A stretch of DNA of 64,000 bases. Origin: an uncultured Oscillospiraceae bacterium. GTDB lineage: Bacteria; Bacillota; Clostridia; Oscillospirales; Ruminococcaceae. The translations under genes and the position numbers were made by a program. Numbering within the stretch: the stretch's first letter is position 1; each line of letters starts with the position of its first letter. This document shows, in pieces, positions 10,086-19,264 of the stretch. The DNA is taken from positions 9,155-73,154 of the forward strand of contig CAKSPC010000004.1 in the NCBI GenBank assembly GCA_934481445.1. Direction: 5' to 3'. The notes under the pieces are model-generated. The model made no database searches. It was not told where the DNA came from and worked only from the letters and a program-made list of their open reading frames with translations.

Positions 10086-11141
10086 TTACAATTCGTCCAG
10101 CGTGTGCTGTCCGTCGCGAAGCAAACCAAGGTGCTTGTATGCAAGGGATGTCGCTATTCTTCCTCTGGGAGTCTTTGCCACGAAACCGAGCTGCATAAGG
10201 TACGGCTCGCAGACATCCTCCAGGGTAACGGCTTCTTCGTTCAGCGCGGAAGCAAGCGTTGCAAGCCCCACGGGACCGCCGTTGTAGCCCTTTATCATCA
10301 TCTCAAGGAAACGCCTGTCAAGGCTGTCCAGACCGAGATCGTCTATCTCAAGCTTTTTGAGCGCCATATCTGCGATGTCGCGGGTTATCTTGCCGTCTCC
10401 CAGCACCTCCGCAAAATCGCGCACTCTTTTCAGCAGTCTGTTTGCGATACGCGGCGTTCCTCGGGAACGCTTCGCGACCTCCATCGCGCCGTCCTTTGTG
10501 CAGGGAATTCCGAGTATCACCGCCGAGCGCTGCACGATGTCGCAGAGCTGCCCGTGCGAGTAAAGCTCCAGCCGCTGCACCACGCCGAATCTGTCGCGGA
10601 GCGGCGCGGAAAGCTGTCCCGATCGGGTGGTCGCGCCTATAAGCGTGAATTTCGGCAGGTCGATTCTTATTGAACGCGCCGCAGGGCCGTTTCCCATCAC
10701 GATATCCAGCACATAGTCCTCCATCGCGGGGTAAAGCACCTCTTCCACCTGACGCGGCAGGCGGTGTATCTCATCTATAAACAGCACGTCGTTCGGCTGC
10801 AAATTCGTCAGCAGCGCCGCAAGGTCGCCCGCCTTTTCTATCGCGGGTCCCGACGTAACGCGGATGTTTACGCCCATCTCGTTTGCGATAATGCAGGAGA
10901 GGGTGGTCTTGCCAAGTCCGGGAGGGCCGTACAGAAGCACATGGTCAAGGCATTCTCCGCGCTTCTTTGCGGCTTCGATATACACCGCCATATTCTCCTT
11001 GACTTTATCCTGCCCGATGTACTCTGCAAGCGTTTTTGGGCGCAGCGAAAGCTCGACATCGCTGTCTGTTTCATTGAAAGACGGCTCGACTATCCGCTCC
11101 GCGGGGTTGAAATCCAGCTCGTCGTTAGACATCTCAAGCAT
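10086..11141 (-). CDS. ruvB: Holliday junction branch-migration ATPase RuvB
   Basis: AAA+ motor that drives branch migration with RuvA at Holliday junctions. Motifs: [12 protein letters not shown], Walker [10 protein letters not shown], Walker [11 protein letters not shown], sensor 1 LIGATTRSG, arginine-finger region APLRDRFG, and the C-terminal winged helix with [14 protein letters not shown] and [18 protein letters not shown] choose ATG 11141 (351 aa): GAGGTG lies 6 nt upstream and it overlaps the TPR gene by 8 nt. A longer frame from 11162 and a shorter start at 11132 exist. Operon order ruvC-ruvA-TPR-ruvB. Confidence 0.95.
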   Translation of the reverse strand: MLEMSNDELDFNPAERIVEPSFNETDSDVELSLRPKTLAEYIGQDKVKENMAVYIEAAKKRGECLDHVLLYGPPGLGKTTLSCIIANEMGVNIRVTSGPAIEKAGDLAALLTNLQPNDVLFIDEIHRLPRQVEEVLYPAMEDYVLDIVMGNGPAARSIRIDLPKFTLIGATTRSGQLSAPLRDRFGVVQRLELYSHGQLCDIVQRSAVILGIPCTKDGAMEVAKRSRGTPRIANRLLKRVRDFAEVLGDGKITRDIADMALKKLEIDDLGLDSLDRRFLEMMIKGYNGGPVGLATLASALNEEAVTLEDVCEPYLMQLGFVAKTPRGRIATSLAYKHLGLLRDGQHTLDEL

Positions 11142-12075
11142 TCTCTTCACCTCTCTCAGCATCTTCTGCTATATCTTCTCTTGTTACCCTGCGGTAATAA
11201 TCCCGCGGCAGATCCTCCCCGGAAACATTCTTCGCCTGCCCGAATTCAAATATCGCGGTCAGCCTTGCGTTAAGCGCCTCCGGCTCTCTGTATCCGCAGA
11301 GTATCGCCTTCTGGCAGTATTCCTCGGATTTTTCGCGGTCGCCTTTCATGGCATTGAATATCGCAAGCTCCGCATAAACCAGCGGATGGCTTTCGTTGAT
11401 GGCAAGCAGCTTGTCGAAAAGCTCCTGCGCCTTGTCGTCCTCGCCGCGGATAATGTGTATCTTCGCCATGCTGTAATATGCATAGCCGTTGTTCGGGTCG
11501 TATCTCAGAGCCTGCTCAAAGCAGTACATGGATTTATCAAGGACGCCGTCGGTGTAGTATTCCTGCCCGAGCCTGCACTGTGCGTCGGGATTTTCGGGGG
11601 CAAGCTCCACCGCCTTGCGGTAGCACCATATAAGCTTAGGGCGGTTGTTGGTTTCCTCATACAAATGCCCGAGCCATTCAACACAGAAAAGCTGATTCTG
11701 CCGTATATCCGAGCGGCTGAGCGCTTCGTCCAGCAGCTTCTCCGCCTTTACGACGTTGCCTTTCATCAGCGCGGTGATGCCCTTGTAGCAGGTGCGGGCG
11801 GTCTTGTCCCGCATGACAACAGTTATGCTGTGCCTGCCCAGCGCCTTGAACGCCGCCCGCCTTATTTTAAAGAAAGGCACGATCGTCACCTGAATAGCCG
11901 CAAACAGCGCCACAACAGCAACCGCAGCGCCTATCACCGCGGCGGCGGAAAGCGAGTCGCTCAGATCATCGGATGTGAACCAGAGCAGCAGCGCGCAAAA
12001 CAGCACACCCGCCATGCATCCTATGACTATCATCCATGAAGTGGCTGCACTGCCCGAATTTCTGTTTTTGTTCAA
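11134..12075 (-). CDS. TPR-repeat membrane protein inserted in the ruv operon
   Basis: A 313-aa protein with two N-terminal membrane helices (about 14-33 and 42-67) and then tetratricopeptide repeats from about 95 to 290; consensus-like units include [19 protein letters not shown] and [19 protein letters not shown]. The repeats are predicted to be cytoplasmic. TPRs mediate protein contacts, so a scaffold role is plausible, but nothing links it directly to recombination other than location between ruvA and ruvB. No catalytic motif. Overlap with the ruvB start suggests coupling. Confidence 0.75.
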   Translation of the reverse strand: MNKNRNSGSAATSWMIVIGCMAGVLFCALLLWFTSDDLSDSLSAAAVIGAAVAVVALFAAIQVTIVPFFKIRRAAFKALGRHSITVVMRDKTARTCYKGITALMKGNVVKAEKLLDEALSRSDIRQNQLFCVEWLGHLYEETNNRPKLIWCYRKAVELAPENPDAQCRLGQEYYTDGVLDKSMYCFEQALRYDPNNGYAYYSMAKIHIIRGEDDKAQELFDKLLAINESHPLVYAELAIFNAMKGDREKSEEYCQKAILCGYREPEALNARLTAIFEFGQAKNVSGEDLPRDYYRRVTREDIAEDAERGEENA

Positions 12076-12090
12076 GTTGTAAATCTCCTT

Positions 12091-12684
12091 TTATCCGAGA
12101 TTTTTAAGTGCGAATTTAATAAGCTCCTCCACGGACATGGAAGCGTCCGCGCCCTGCAAAGCCGCCTGCGCCTGCACCGGAGCAAACCCAAGCACCGCAA
12201 GGGCATTCAGCGCCTCCTGCACCGCGTTGCCCGCGGGGACGGGGGAAGCCGCGCCTGCAAATTCCTGCGCGGAAACACGCTGCTCCTTTGCGACCTTGTC
12301 TTTCAGCTCCAGCACTATCCTCTGCGCTATTTTTGCGCCTATTCCCGGGGATTTTGTAAGGGTTTTGCTGTCCCCGGTCGCAATGCACAGCGCAAGCTTC
12401 GACGGGGTTATATCCGACAAAATCGAAAGCGCCGCCTTGGGGCCTACTCCCGAAACGGAAATAAGCTGCTTGAAGCACTGAAGCTCGCCGCTGTCCGCGA
12501 AACCGAAAAGATCCACTGCATTTTCTGTAATATGGAGATAGGTGAAGAGCTTTACCTCTCCGCCGCCGCGTATTTTCGCGAGGGTATTCGCCGTGGTGCG
12601 GCAGGCATAGCCTACTCCATTGCATTCTATCACGGCAAGGCTAGGCTCGGTGTGGACGAGCTCTCCGCGCACGCTGTATATCAT
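12091..12684 (-). CDS. ruvA: Holliday junction-binding protein RuvA
   Basis: Tetrameric RuvA binds the four-way junction and loads RuvB. The product of 197 aa begins MIYSVRGELVHTEPSLAVIECNG-like OB fold, contains the helix-hairpin-helix motifs SVSGVGPKAALSIL and KSPGIGAKIAQRIVLELKDK, and ends in the small RuvB-binding domain (VQEALNALAVLGF, then a helix). The open frame extends upstream to 12750, but the ATG at 12684 is preceded by AAAGGA and matches the family N-terminus; it overlaps the ruvC stop by 4 nt. Confidence 0.95.
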   Translation of the reverse strand: MIYSVRGELVHTEPSLAVIECNGVGYACRTTANTLAKIRGGGEVKLFTYLHITENAVDLFGFADSGELQCFKQLISVSGVGPKAALSILSDITPSKLALCIATGDSKTLTKSPGIGAKIAQRIVLELKDKVAKEQRVSAQEFAGAASPVPAGNAVQEALNALAVLGFAPVQAQAALQGADASMSVEELIKFALKNLG

Positions 12685-13196
12685 GTTGTTTTTCCTTTCA
12701 GACTTTCCTGTATCCCCGCCAGCCGCGAGCCGCCTGTATGCCCGTGGCATATCGCAATGGCGAGCGCGTCAGCGGTGTCGTCGGGCTTGGGTACGGCTTT
12801 AAGGCGGAGGATGTTCTTGGTCATCTCCTGCATCTGGTGCTTTTCTGCCCTGCCGTAGCCAGTAACCGCCACCTTTACCTGCAGCGGGGTGTATTCGTAT
12901 ATCGATATTCCGCGCTGCGCCGCCGCGAGCATGGTAACTCCGCGCGCCTGCGCAACGTCTATTCCCGTGGTTATGTTGGTGTTGAAATACAGCTTTTCTA
13001 TGCTCATGCAGTCGGGCCTGAACATGTCAAGTATGCTGCACATATCGTCGTATATTTCGGCAAGTCGCCTGTCAAACGAAGTTTCGGGGGCGGTAGTTAT
13101 CGCGCCGTAATTTATCGTTTTGAAAGCAACATTGTCGTAATCCAGCACGCCGTATCCGACTATCGCGTAACCTGGGTCTATCCCTAAAATCCGCAT
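12681..13196 (-). CDS. ruvC: Holliday junction resolvase RuvC
   Basis: Endonuclease that cuts Holliday junctions symmetrically. 171 aa from ATG 13196: MRILGIDPG carries the first catalytic Asp (D7); the Glu is in MSIEKLYFNTN, and the C-terminal acidic pair is in GYGRAEKHQMQEM followed by KPDDTADALAIAICH. The upstream-extended frame to 13274 is not needed because residue M27 of it matches the universal RuvC start. Its ATG shares one base with the stop of the radical SAM gene (TAATG). Confidence 0.95.
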   Translation of the reverse strand: MRILGIDPGYAIVGYGVLDYDNVAFKTINYGAITTAPETSFDRRLAEIYDDMCSILDMFRPDCMSIEKLYFNTNITTGIDVAQARGVTMLAAAQRGISIYEYTPLQVKVAVTGYGRAEKHQMQEMTKNILRLKAVPKPDDTADALAIAICHGHTGGSRLAGIQESLKGKTT

Positions 13197-13813
13197 TATG
13201 TGTAGCTTTCGTTGTCGGTGATATAGGTGCGCACTCTCAGCGGGATCTGAAGCTCCTCGGAGATCTGGCGGCACTTTTCTATCTCCTCCTCGGAGATAAC
13301 ATCAACCACGGTAAACCCTACGCTGGGGCATATTTTCTTCATATCCAGCGCAAAATCTATCATCGCGTCAAAGGATTTCTCGCCGAAGCCGGGGCGGGTC
13401 ACCTCGTTGTAGCGCTTCGCGTCGGGGGCGTTAAGGCTGATGGAAACCGCGTCGATAAGCCCCTTGAAGCGGTTTATGTCAAAATCGGGGTGGATGAGCC
13501 TTACAAGTCCGTTGGTGTTAAGGCGTATCTTCATGCCGCTGCGCTGCTTGATATACTCGGCGGTTTTCACAAGCATATCCGCCCGCACGGTGGGCTCGCC
13601 AAAGCCGCAGAAAACAGCGTCGGTCATGCCTGTCTTGTCGAAAGCCTCGTACGCCGCCTTTATCTCCTCGAAATCCGGCTCGTGCTCGAGCCAGAGGCTG
13701 TCGTTGTCATAAACGCTGTCGCCGTTGTTTCTGATGCAGAAAATGCATCTGCACGGGCAGCCGTTGGTGATATTTATATACATTTTTCCTTCGAAATTAT
13801 AAAAGATGGTCAT
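13196..13813 (-). CDS. TatD-linked radical SAM protein
   Basis: A 205-aa compact radical SAM enzyme. Cluster motif C19-X3-C23-X2-C26 (within TNGCPCRCIFC), SAM-binding GFGEPT near residue 70, and LNTNGL about 100. The short length and the YINITNGC start resemble the family often fused or adjacent to TatD nucleases (TIGR04038-like). No TatD gene is nearby here. Activity is unknown. Start at 13813 has AAGGAG at 11 nt; M11 (13783) with AAGGA at 4 nt is an alternative. It is the first gene of the ruv transcription unit, driven by a consensus promoter. Confidence 0.75.
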   Translation of the reverse strand: MTIFYNFEGKMYINITNGCPCRCIFCIRNNGDSVYDNDSLWLEHEPDFEEIKAAYEAFDKTGMTDAVFCGFGEPTVRADMLVKTAEYIKQRSGMKIRLNTNGLVRLIHPDFDINRFKGLIDAVSISLNAPDAKRYNEVTRPGFGEKSFDAMIDFALDMKKICPSVGFTVVDVISEEEIEKCRQISEELQIPLRVRTYITDNESYT

Positions 13814-13893
13814 TTTACAAACAGCTCCTTGTTTACATTATAATGTATTTCGCATTTGGCAGAAACTGCCGCATGATAATACTTAATCAGTTT

Positions 13894-13922
13894 ATTATAC
13901 CACTATACAGCGTATTTGTCAA
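13894..13922 (-). promoter_or_regulatory. consensus sigma-A promoter for the radical SAM-ruvCAB operon
   Basis: Minus strand TTGACA (13917-13922), 17 bp, TATAAT (13894-13899): a perfect match to the housekeeping consensus. It probably drives the long co-oriented block that follows, because no other strong promoter is visible down to about 480. Confidence 0.85.
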
Positions 13923-13955
13923 ATCAATTTTAGGACAAATGCAGCCATATATACG

Positions 13956-13981
13956 AAAAAGCGCGTATAAAAACGCGCTTT
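13956..13981 (-). terminator. intrinsic terminator after the DHH phosphoesterase gene
   Basis: Stem AAAGCGCG / CGCGCTTT (13958-13981) with an 8-nt loop; on the minus strand the stem is followed by a short U run. It separates the DHH gene from the ruv promoter. Confidence 0.75.
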
Positions 13982-13986
13982 CGAAT

Positions 13987-15003
13987 TTATTTTATTTTCG
14001 CGTGTTCCTCTGCCGCCGCAGCGCCGCCCCCGCGGATACCATCGATAACATTAAGGAACAAATTCTGAACCGTCTTGTTATAATCAATGCTGATATCCAG
14101 CAGCTTGCTTTCCTCGGCAAATCCGCCCGCCATGGAGCGATGACCGCCGCCGCTTCCGACATCCTTCAGAGCCGTCTGCGCGATGATACCCGCATTCAGC
14201 TCGTCCAGCTCGGAGCGAACCGAAAACTTGAACCCGTTTTCCCGCCGCGAATAAACCACGGCGAAATTAACGACATCAAGATTGAGTATGAAATCCGAAA
14301 CCGTCGCGACGAAAGCGTCGGCACAGTTGAAATTAAGGAACGCAAACGCAACTCCGTTGAATATCTCAATATTGCGCATGGAGTCAACAAAGGATTCAAG
14401 CTCGTCGTACTGTATCGTTCCCGACTGGAACCTGCGGATAAGCTGGTTGTTGCTCTTCGGGAAGAGATACGCGTATATCTGCACATCAAGCTCGGTCACG
14501 CCGCGGGTGAAATCCGCAGTGTCCATTTTAAGCCCGTACAGAAGCGCCGTCGCAACATCCTCGGGCATATCGATCTTGTACTGGCGGTAGTAATCCGCGA
14601 TGATGGTCGCGCAGCTTCCCACAATGCGGATGTCCATGTATTTATAGTCCGACTCGCAGAATACCGGGTGGTGATCTATACAGGCGACCTCGTTGCCCAC
14701 AAGGTCGAGGATGTTCGCGTTGCCTTTTTGAGAATCCACCGTGATTATATAATCGTCCTCTGTCATATCCTTCAGCTCTTCGTCCGTCGTCATGGATATG
14801 CCGAACTCCGCGACCATGTTGGTGGTTGCGGTACGCTCTATATTGCCGTGATGGCAGATCGTGGTGGTTATTCCGAACTTACGCAGAAGATACTGAAGCC
14901 CGAACGCGCTGGCGATGGCGTCGGGGTCGGGGAAATTGTGCGTCTGGATGAAAACGCGGTGGCCTCGCAGCACCGTGATAAGTTCGCTGAGTTTCTGGGA
15001 CAT
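13987..15003 (-). CDS. DHH-family phosphoesterase (NrnA-like)
   Basis: A 338-aa DHH/DHHA1 protein. Motifs: THNFPDPDAIAS (motif I-like), VDSQKGN, the signature CIDHHPV (motif III), and the DHHA1 glycine motif GSGGGHRSMAGG near the C-terminus. These are found in bifunctional nanoRNase/pAp phosphatases and cyclic dinucleotide-derived pApA hydrolases. Cytoplasmic, metal dependent. Start ATG 15003 has AAGGAG at 6 nt; an in-frame start at 15039 is less well supported. Family assignment is firm, substrate is inferred. Confidence 0.8.
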   Translation of the reverse strand: MSQKLSELITVLRGHRVFIQTHNFPDPDAIASAFGLQYLLRKFGITTTICHHGNIERTATTNMVAEFGISMTTDEELKDMTEDDYIITVDSQKGNANILDLVGNEVACIDHHPVFCESDYKYMDIRIVGSCATIIADYYRQYKIDMPEDVATALLYGLKMDTADFTRGVTELDVQIYAYLFPKSNNQLIRRFQSGTIQYDELESFVDSMRNIEIFNGVAFAFLNFNCADAFVATVSDFILNLDVVNFAVVYSRRENGFKFSVRSELDELNAGIIAQTALKDVGSGGGHRSMAGGFAEESKLLDISIDYNKTVQNLFLNVIDGIRGGGAAAAEEHAKIK

Positions 15004-15059
15004 GATATGCTCCTTAAATTTACCTAATAAAATCATCATTTACGCAATGATACATTTTT

Positions 15060-15088
15060 ATTTTATCACATTCAACAAAAAATATCAA
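15060..15088 (-). promoter_or_regulatory. promoter for the DHH phosphoesterase gene
   Basis: Minus strand -35 TTGATA (15083-15088), 17-bp spacer, -10 TAAAAT (15060-15065). Leader about 50 nt. Confidence 0.6.
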
Positions 15089-15156
15089 TAGATATTGCCA
15101 CATATAGGGAGTTTCAATTTAAACAAAGCTTTCACCTTGTTTTTATAACATCTCAT

Positions 15157-15192
15157 AAAAAAAGCTGGAGCGGCACATCATACCGCTCCAGC
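15157..15192 (-). terminator. intrinsic terminator after the two-component operon
   Basis: Ten-bp perfect stem GCTGGAGCGG / CCGCTCCAGC (15164-15173 with 15183-15192); the minus-strand transcript continues into seven U residues. Lies 12 nt past the histidine kinase stop. Confidence 0.9.
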
Positions 15193-15204
15193 CGGTAACT
15201 TAAA

Positions 15205-17622
15205 TTACTTAATTTCTCCGAAATACAGCGGGAATCTCACTTCTGCCTTGAACATATCGCCGTCTATCTCTATTTTAAGTTCGCCGCCGCACGCCAGCGC
15301 AAATCCCTGCGCAATGGAAAGCCCCAGCCCCGAGCCCTCGCTGCTGCGGGACTTATCCCCGCGCACAAAGCGCTCCGTTATTTCCTCCGCCGTAAGCTCG
15401 ATGGGCACCGCGGAGATATTCTTGATAGTTATCACCGCTGCGCCGTCGCGCTTTTCGAGGGTGTAGTATATCCGCGTGCCCTCCATGGAGTATTTCAGGG
15501 CGTTGTCCAGCAGGTTCTGAATTATCCTGTAGATGCGCTTTCCGTCGCTCATAACGAGCACGGGAGGTTCGCATATGCTGCGCTTGACCTCAAAGCCCGA
15601 CGCCGCGATTTTGTCCTCCATATCCGCCAGTGCCTGATACGAAAGCTTTGTAAGGTCAAGCTCCGCGCTGTCGGCGGTTATCTCGCCGCTGGTCGCCTTG
15701 GCAAGTTCGAACACATCGGATACGATATTCTTCAGCCGCTCCGACTTGTTCTGAAGTATCTTCACATAATCCGCCGCAGTCTGCGGAAGCTCCTCCCTGC
15801 TAAGCAGATCGATATAGCTTATTATCGAGGTGAGCGGCGTCTTGAGATCGTGCGAAACGTTCGTAACGAGGTCTATCTTCATCCGCTCGGCTTTAACGCG
15901 CTCCTCCATGCCGCGGCGATACTGCTCGCCCAGTTTCTCCAGCCGCTCTCCGCTCTCCCTGAATAACGATTTCTCCGAAAACTCCGCCGAGGACACGCTC
16001 TTCCCGAGATAAACGTCCTCTATCTGCTGCTGAAGCCTGGAAACATCGCGGATGAGCGAAAATCTTGCATGGACGAAAAGTCCCGCAATAACTGCTTCAA
16101 GAACAAGGAAGAGCATTGCAAGCACAGGAAAATGCGCCATTGCCGCCCAGAAGAACAATATTATGTTCAGCACCGTCAGCGCAATGAATATTACGTCCGT
16201 CCACAGCAGCCGCTTCGCCGCACTGCTGCGTATCATCCTGCCGAGAAAAAGATCTTTCAGGAAGGAGCAAACCGCCCTGATGATCTTCCACAGGAATTTG
16301 ACCATGCGGTAGATAAAACTTCCCTCTTTAAGCACGCCGTTTTTGCTTCTCGCGGCAAGGCACAGCCACAGATACAGCCACAGCAGCGACGTCCCCGCCG
16401 CAATTACCGCCGTCAGTATCATGCTGCATACTCCGCCCGCATACGAATCTATTTTGGAGAAAGTGCCGTAATATCCCGACATGAAATTTACAATTCCGCT
16501 CACCGCCGCAGTAAGCAGCGCGGCAGCGGTTATCTCATAAAATACCGACAGCGCGGGGGAAAGCTTCTTTTCTCCCTCCGGAGTTACGCCGATGATACAG
16601 CAGAAATAAATCAGTATCGCGGTGGAAAGTACGAAAAGGCAGATGTCGGTTATAATGATTATCCGCATATCATGCACGCCGTTATTGTATTTCGCCGTCA
16701 GCGCCGCGCTCTGGTTCTCCGTAAGTCCTATCTCCACATCGGTGATATATTTCGTGTTACCGTTGGCAATGCCCGCAAGCAAACTGTCGTCGGAACAATT
16801 GTACGACACCTTAACGCCGTATGGCACGCTGTTTTCGTATACTGTGCCGTCTTTCGTGGTTATGCGGCAGTAAAAATCAAGATCGTTCAGCGCGGTCTGA
16901 TATACCGACGTGTCAAGTTCGTCCGCAGTCATAAACGCGCCCATGCCGCTCTTCCATAATGTGAGATAAACCTCTTCCCTGATCAGCCCGTCGGCGGCCT
17001 TTACAGGCTTCAGCGTAAGCTTTATAATTCCGTCTCCATCATCTTCGTCAAAGTTGTTGGAATAGGTTACGCTCTCGCTTCCGATATTCACCGCAAACGG
17101 AATATATTCCGCCAGCCTGTCGTATTCGATACGTACGAAGCCATCTACCGGAAAGGTCAGATCCCATCCTTCATCGTAATAATTTGCATAATCAAAATCG
17201 CCCAGCGAGATGGTTTCTATTCCCGCCCCGTTTATCTGCTCGCCGGAGGCCGTCACCTTGTATTCCACCACGGTATCCTTTAACCCGTTGGAATAAACGA
17301 CCCCGTTTTCGTCCGTAATGCTTATTCCCAGACGAAAGGCGTCGACGATTTTCTGATAATCAATCGTATATACCTTTTCGTCCTCATATGCATTGTCGCA
17401 GTCCAGCACCGCAGTAACCAGCCTGTCGCGGCAGTACTGCTTGTTGTATCTGTCCTGCGTGTCAAAAATCAGCGCCATGCCGTCGTCCATTATATCGTCG
17501 TAGCAAAACGCCTCGCCGAAACCTGTCACCGCGCCCGCGGCAGCCGTGCAGGCAATATATGCCGCTGCAAGTACCGCCTTGAACGCGCCGCTTCTGCTAA
17601 AACTTTTCCATTTTGTAGCCAA
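15205..17622 (-). CDS. membrane sensor histidine kinase
   Basis: An 805-aa HisKA-type sensor kinase. TM1 at about 12-35; a large extracytoplasmic sensor region to about 315; a cluster of about five further helices (321-346, 362-386, 398-424, 475-520); then dimerisation helix with phospho-acceptor H591 in NVSHDLKTPLTS, N box QNLLDNALKYS, and G2 box GSGLGLSI. The multi-helix arrangement after the sensor domain is atypical of simple two-TM VanS proteins. The start is TTG at 17622, overlapping the end of the response regulator by 26 nt; AGGTGG lies 9 nt upstream. Signal unknown; the neighbouring cell-wall deacetylase suggests envelope sensing. Confidence 0.88.
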   Translation of the reverse strand: MATKWKSFSRSGAFKAVLAAAYIACTAAAGAVTGFGEAFCYDDIMDDGMALIFDTQDRYNKQYCRDRLVTAVLDCDNAYEDEKVYTIDYQKIVDAFRLGISITDENGVVYSNGLKDTVVEYKVTASGEQINGAGIETISLGDFDYANYYDEGWDLTFPVDGFVRIEYDRLAEYIPFAVNIGSESVTYSNNFDEDDGDGIIKLTLKPVKAADGLIREEVYLTLWKSGMGAFMTADELDTSVYQTALNDLDFYCRITTKDGTVYENSVPYGVKVSYNCSDDSLLAGIANGNTKYITDVEIGLTENQSAALTAKYNNGVHDMRIIIITDICLFVLSTAILIYFCCIIGVTPEGEKKLSPALSVFYEITAAALLTAAVSGIVNFMSGYYGTFSKIDSYAGGVCSMILTAVIAAGTSLLWLYLWLCLAARSKNGVLKEGSFIYRMVKFLWKIIRAVCSFLKDLFLGRMIRSSAAKRLLWTDVIFIALTVLNIILFFWAAMAHFPVLAMLFLVLEAVIAGLFVHARFSLIRDVSRLQQQIEDVYLGKSVSSAEFSEKSLFRESGERLEKLGEQYRRGMEERVKAERMKIDLVTNVSHDLKTPLTSIISYIDLLSREELPQTAADYVKILQNKSERLKNIVSDVFELAKATSGEITADSAELDLTKLSYQALADMEDKIAASGFEVKRSICEPPVLVMSDGKRIYRIIQNLLDNALKYSMEGTRIYYTLEKRDGAAVITIKNISAVPIELTAEEITERFVRGDKSRSSEGSGLGLSIAQGFALACGGELKIEIDGDMFKAEVRFPLYFGEIK

Positions 17623-18295
17623 CTCCCCACACCACCTTTAAGTATTTTGGCTCACGCGGGTTTATCTCGATTTTCTCGCGGATACGACGGATGTGCACCA
17701 TCACCGTATTCTCCACCGCATAAGCCGTTTCGTTCCAGACTCTCTCGTAAATTTCCTCCGCGGAGAACACCCTGCCCGGGTTGGACATAAGCAGCTCCAC
17801 GATCCTGTATTCCTTTGCGGTGAGCTTCACCGCCGCGCCGTCGACATACAGAGAATGTTCGCTGCTGTTGAGCAGCAGCCCGCCCAGCCGAATTTCTCCG
17901 CCCGCCATGCGGCTCGTATGATCTCCCAGCGACATATACCGCCGCAGCTGGCTTTTCACCCTTGCGACAAGTTCGGGCGGCGAGAACGGCTTCGTCACAT
18001 AATCGTCCGCGCCCACCGACAGGCCGAGTATCTTGTCGCTTTCCTCGGTCTTTGCCGAAAGCATTATGATGGGGATATTCCGTTCGGTGCGTATTTTTAT
18101 CGTGGCGGAGATACCATCCAGCTTCGGCATCATTATATCGAGGATGATAAGATGTATCTCGCTGTCCATCAGCCTTTCCACCGCTTCCAGGCCGTTATAC
18201 GCCTTTACGGTTTCTATCCCCTCGTATTCCAGCAGCTTTGATATCGCACTGACTATTTCGTGATCGTCGTCGACCACAAGAACCCGCTGTGCCAT
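17597..18295 (-). CDS. OmpR/PhoB-family response regulator (VanR-like)
   Basis: A 232-aa regulator: receiver domain 1-118 with acidic pocket D10/D11, phospho-acceptor D53 (in ILDIMMPKLDG), and KPFSPPELVARV; then a winged-helix DNA-binding domain (about 135-230) with LTAKEYRIVELLM and the recognition helix region VENTVMVHIRRIREKI. First gene of the operon with the downstream histidine kinase. It is divergent from the PdaA-like deacetylase (about 140 bp between the starts), which is a plausible target. The 111 bp between 18296 and 18406 contain TTAAC-type direct repeats near 18369-18380, but no firm operator can be called. Confidence 0.92.
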   Translation of the reverse strand: MAQRVLVVDDDHEIVSAISKLLEYEGIETVKAYNGLEAVERLMDSEIHLIILDIMMPKLDGISATIKIRTERNIPIIMLSAKTEESDKILGLSVGADDYVTKPFSPPELVARVKSQLRRYMSLGDHTSRMAGGEIRLGGLLLNSSEHSLYVDGAAVKLTAKEYRIVELLMSNPGRVFSAEEIYERVWNETAYAVENTVMVHIRRIREKIEINPREPKYLKVVWGVGYKMEKF

Positions 18296-18436
18296 AAATA
18301 TTTTCCCTCCTTGGTTACTATCTTACCATGCCGTTCTTATAAAAATTTCAACATAAAACTTACAAAAATCTTAACCTTAAAATCTCTGAAATAAATAACT
18401 CTCCGCGTGAAAAAATATCACAAAGGAGTGATATGC

Positions 18437-19216
18437 ATGAAAAAATCGATATGCGCCGCCGTTGCCGCGGCAATGCTGTGCGGCTCCGTCGGCAGCTACG
18501 CCGGCGCGGTTTCGCAGTACGAAAACCTTAACGAAATCGACAACACAAAAATCGCCTACGGAATGGGCGTCGACACCGACAGCAGCAACCGCCCCCTCGG
18601 CGCGGTGGACGCGCAGCGCAAATACGGCGACAAAAACGCGCTTTTCATCGGCGACGGCGACCAAAAGCGCCTGTGGCTCACCTTCGACGAGGGATACGAA
18701 AACGGCTACACCGACGACATTCTTGACACATTAAAAGAAAAGAACGTCCGCGCCGTTTTCTTCGTAACATACGACTACGCCGAGAAAAACCCTGAGCTTA
18801 TCCGCAGGATGATATCCGAGGGGCACACCGTCGGCAACCACACATTCAGCCACCCCTCGCTTCCCGAGTGCTCGCCGGACGAGCTGTACAACGAGCTTTC
18901 GCAGCTGCATGAATATATCCTCGAGAAATTTGACTACGAAATGTACGTCATGCGGCCGCCCATGGGCGAGTTTTCCGAGAGGGTGCTGAAATGCGCCGCG
19001 GATATGGGCTACACCACCGTGCTGTGGAGCTTCGCCTACCCCGACTGGATGGTCGACGATCAGCCCGAAAAATCCGCCGCATTTGAGAAAATAACCTCAA
19101 AAACGCACAACGGCGCGGTGTATCTTCTCCATGCCGTTTCCGAAACCAACGCCGCGATCCTCGGCGACGTTATCGACTACTGGCAGGAAAACGGTTATAT
19201 CATCACGCCGATGTGA
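18437..19216 (+). CDS. polysaccharide deacetylase, PdaA-like delta-lactam biosynthetic de-N-acetylase
   Basis: A 259-aa secreted NodB-domain enzyme. Start ATG 18437 has AAAGGAG at 8 nt; an upstream GTG at 18407 lacks a ribosome site. Signal peptide about 1-24 (KKSICAAVAAAMLCGSVGSY, AGA). NodB motifs: WLTFDEGYENG (motif 1 with the PdaA-type DEGYENG), NHTFSHPS (metal His), RPPMGEFS, and C-terminal VYLLHAVS. PdaA removes the acetyl group from N-acetylmuramic acid to enable muramic delta-lactam formation in spore cortex. Whether this organism sporulates cannot be judged here, so the wall substrate is inferred. Confidence 0.83.
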   Translation: MKKSICAAVAAAMLCGSVGSYAGAVSQYENLNEIDNTKIAYGMGVDTDSSNRPLGAVDAQRKYGDKNALFIGDGDQKRLWLTFDEGYENGYTDDILDTLKEKNVRAVFFVTYDYAEKNPELIRRMISEGHTVGNHTFSHPSLPECSPDELYNELSQLHEYILEKFDYEMYVMRPPMGEFSERVLKCAADMGYTTVLWSFAYPDWMVDDQPEKSAAFEKITSKTHNGAVYLLHAVSETNAAILGDVIDYWQENGYIITPM

Positions 19217-19222
19217 TGCTAC

Positions 19223-19262
19223 AAAAATCAGCCTGAGAGAAGCCCCTCAGGCTGAAAATTTT
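19223..19262. terminator. bidirectional intrinsic terminator
   Basis: Stem TCAGCCTGAG / CTCAGGCTGA (from 19228 and ending 19254) flanked by an A-rich left side and a T-rich right side, between the converging deacetylase and the BtuF-like gene. Confidence 0.85.
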
Positions 19263-19264
19263 AT

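Noticed and set aside
13843..15027. Plus-strand 394-aa frame opposite the DHH gene
   Set aside because: Antisense shadow of the well-supported DHH phosphoesterase.
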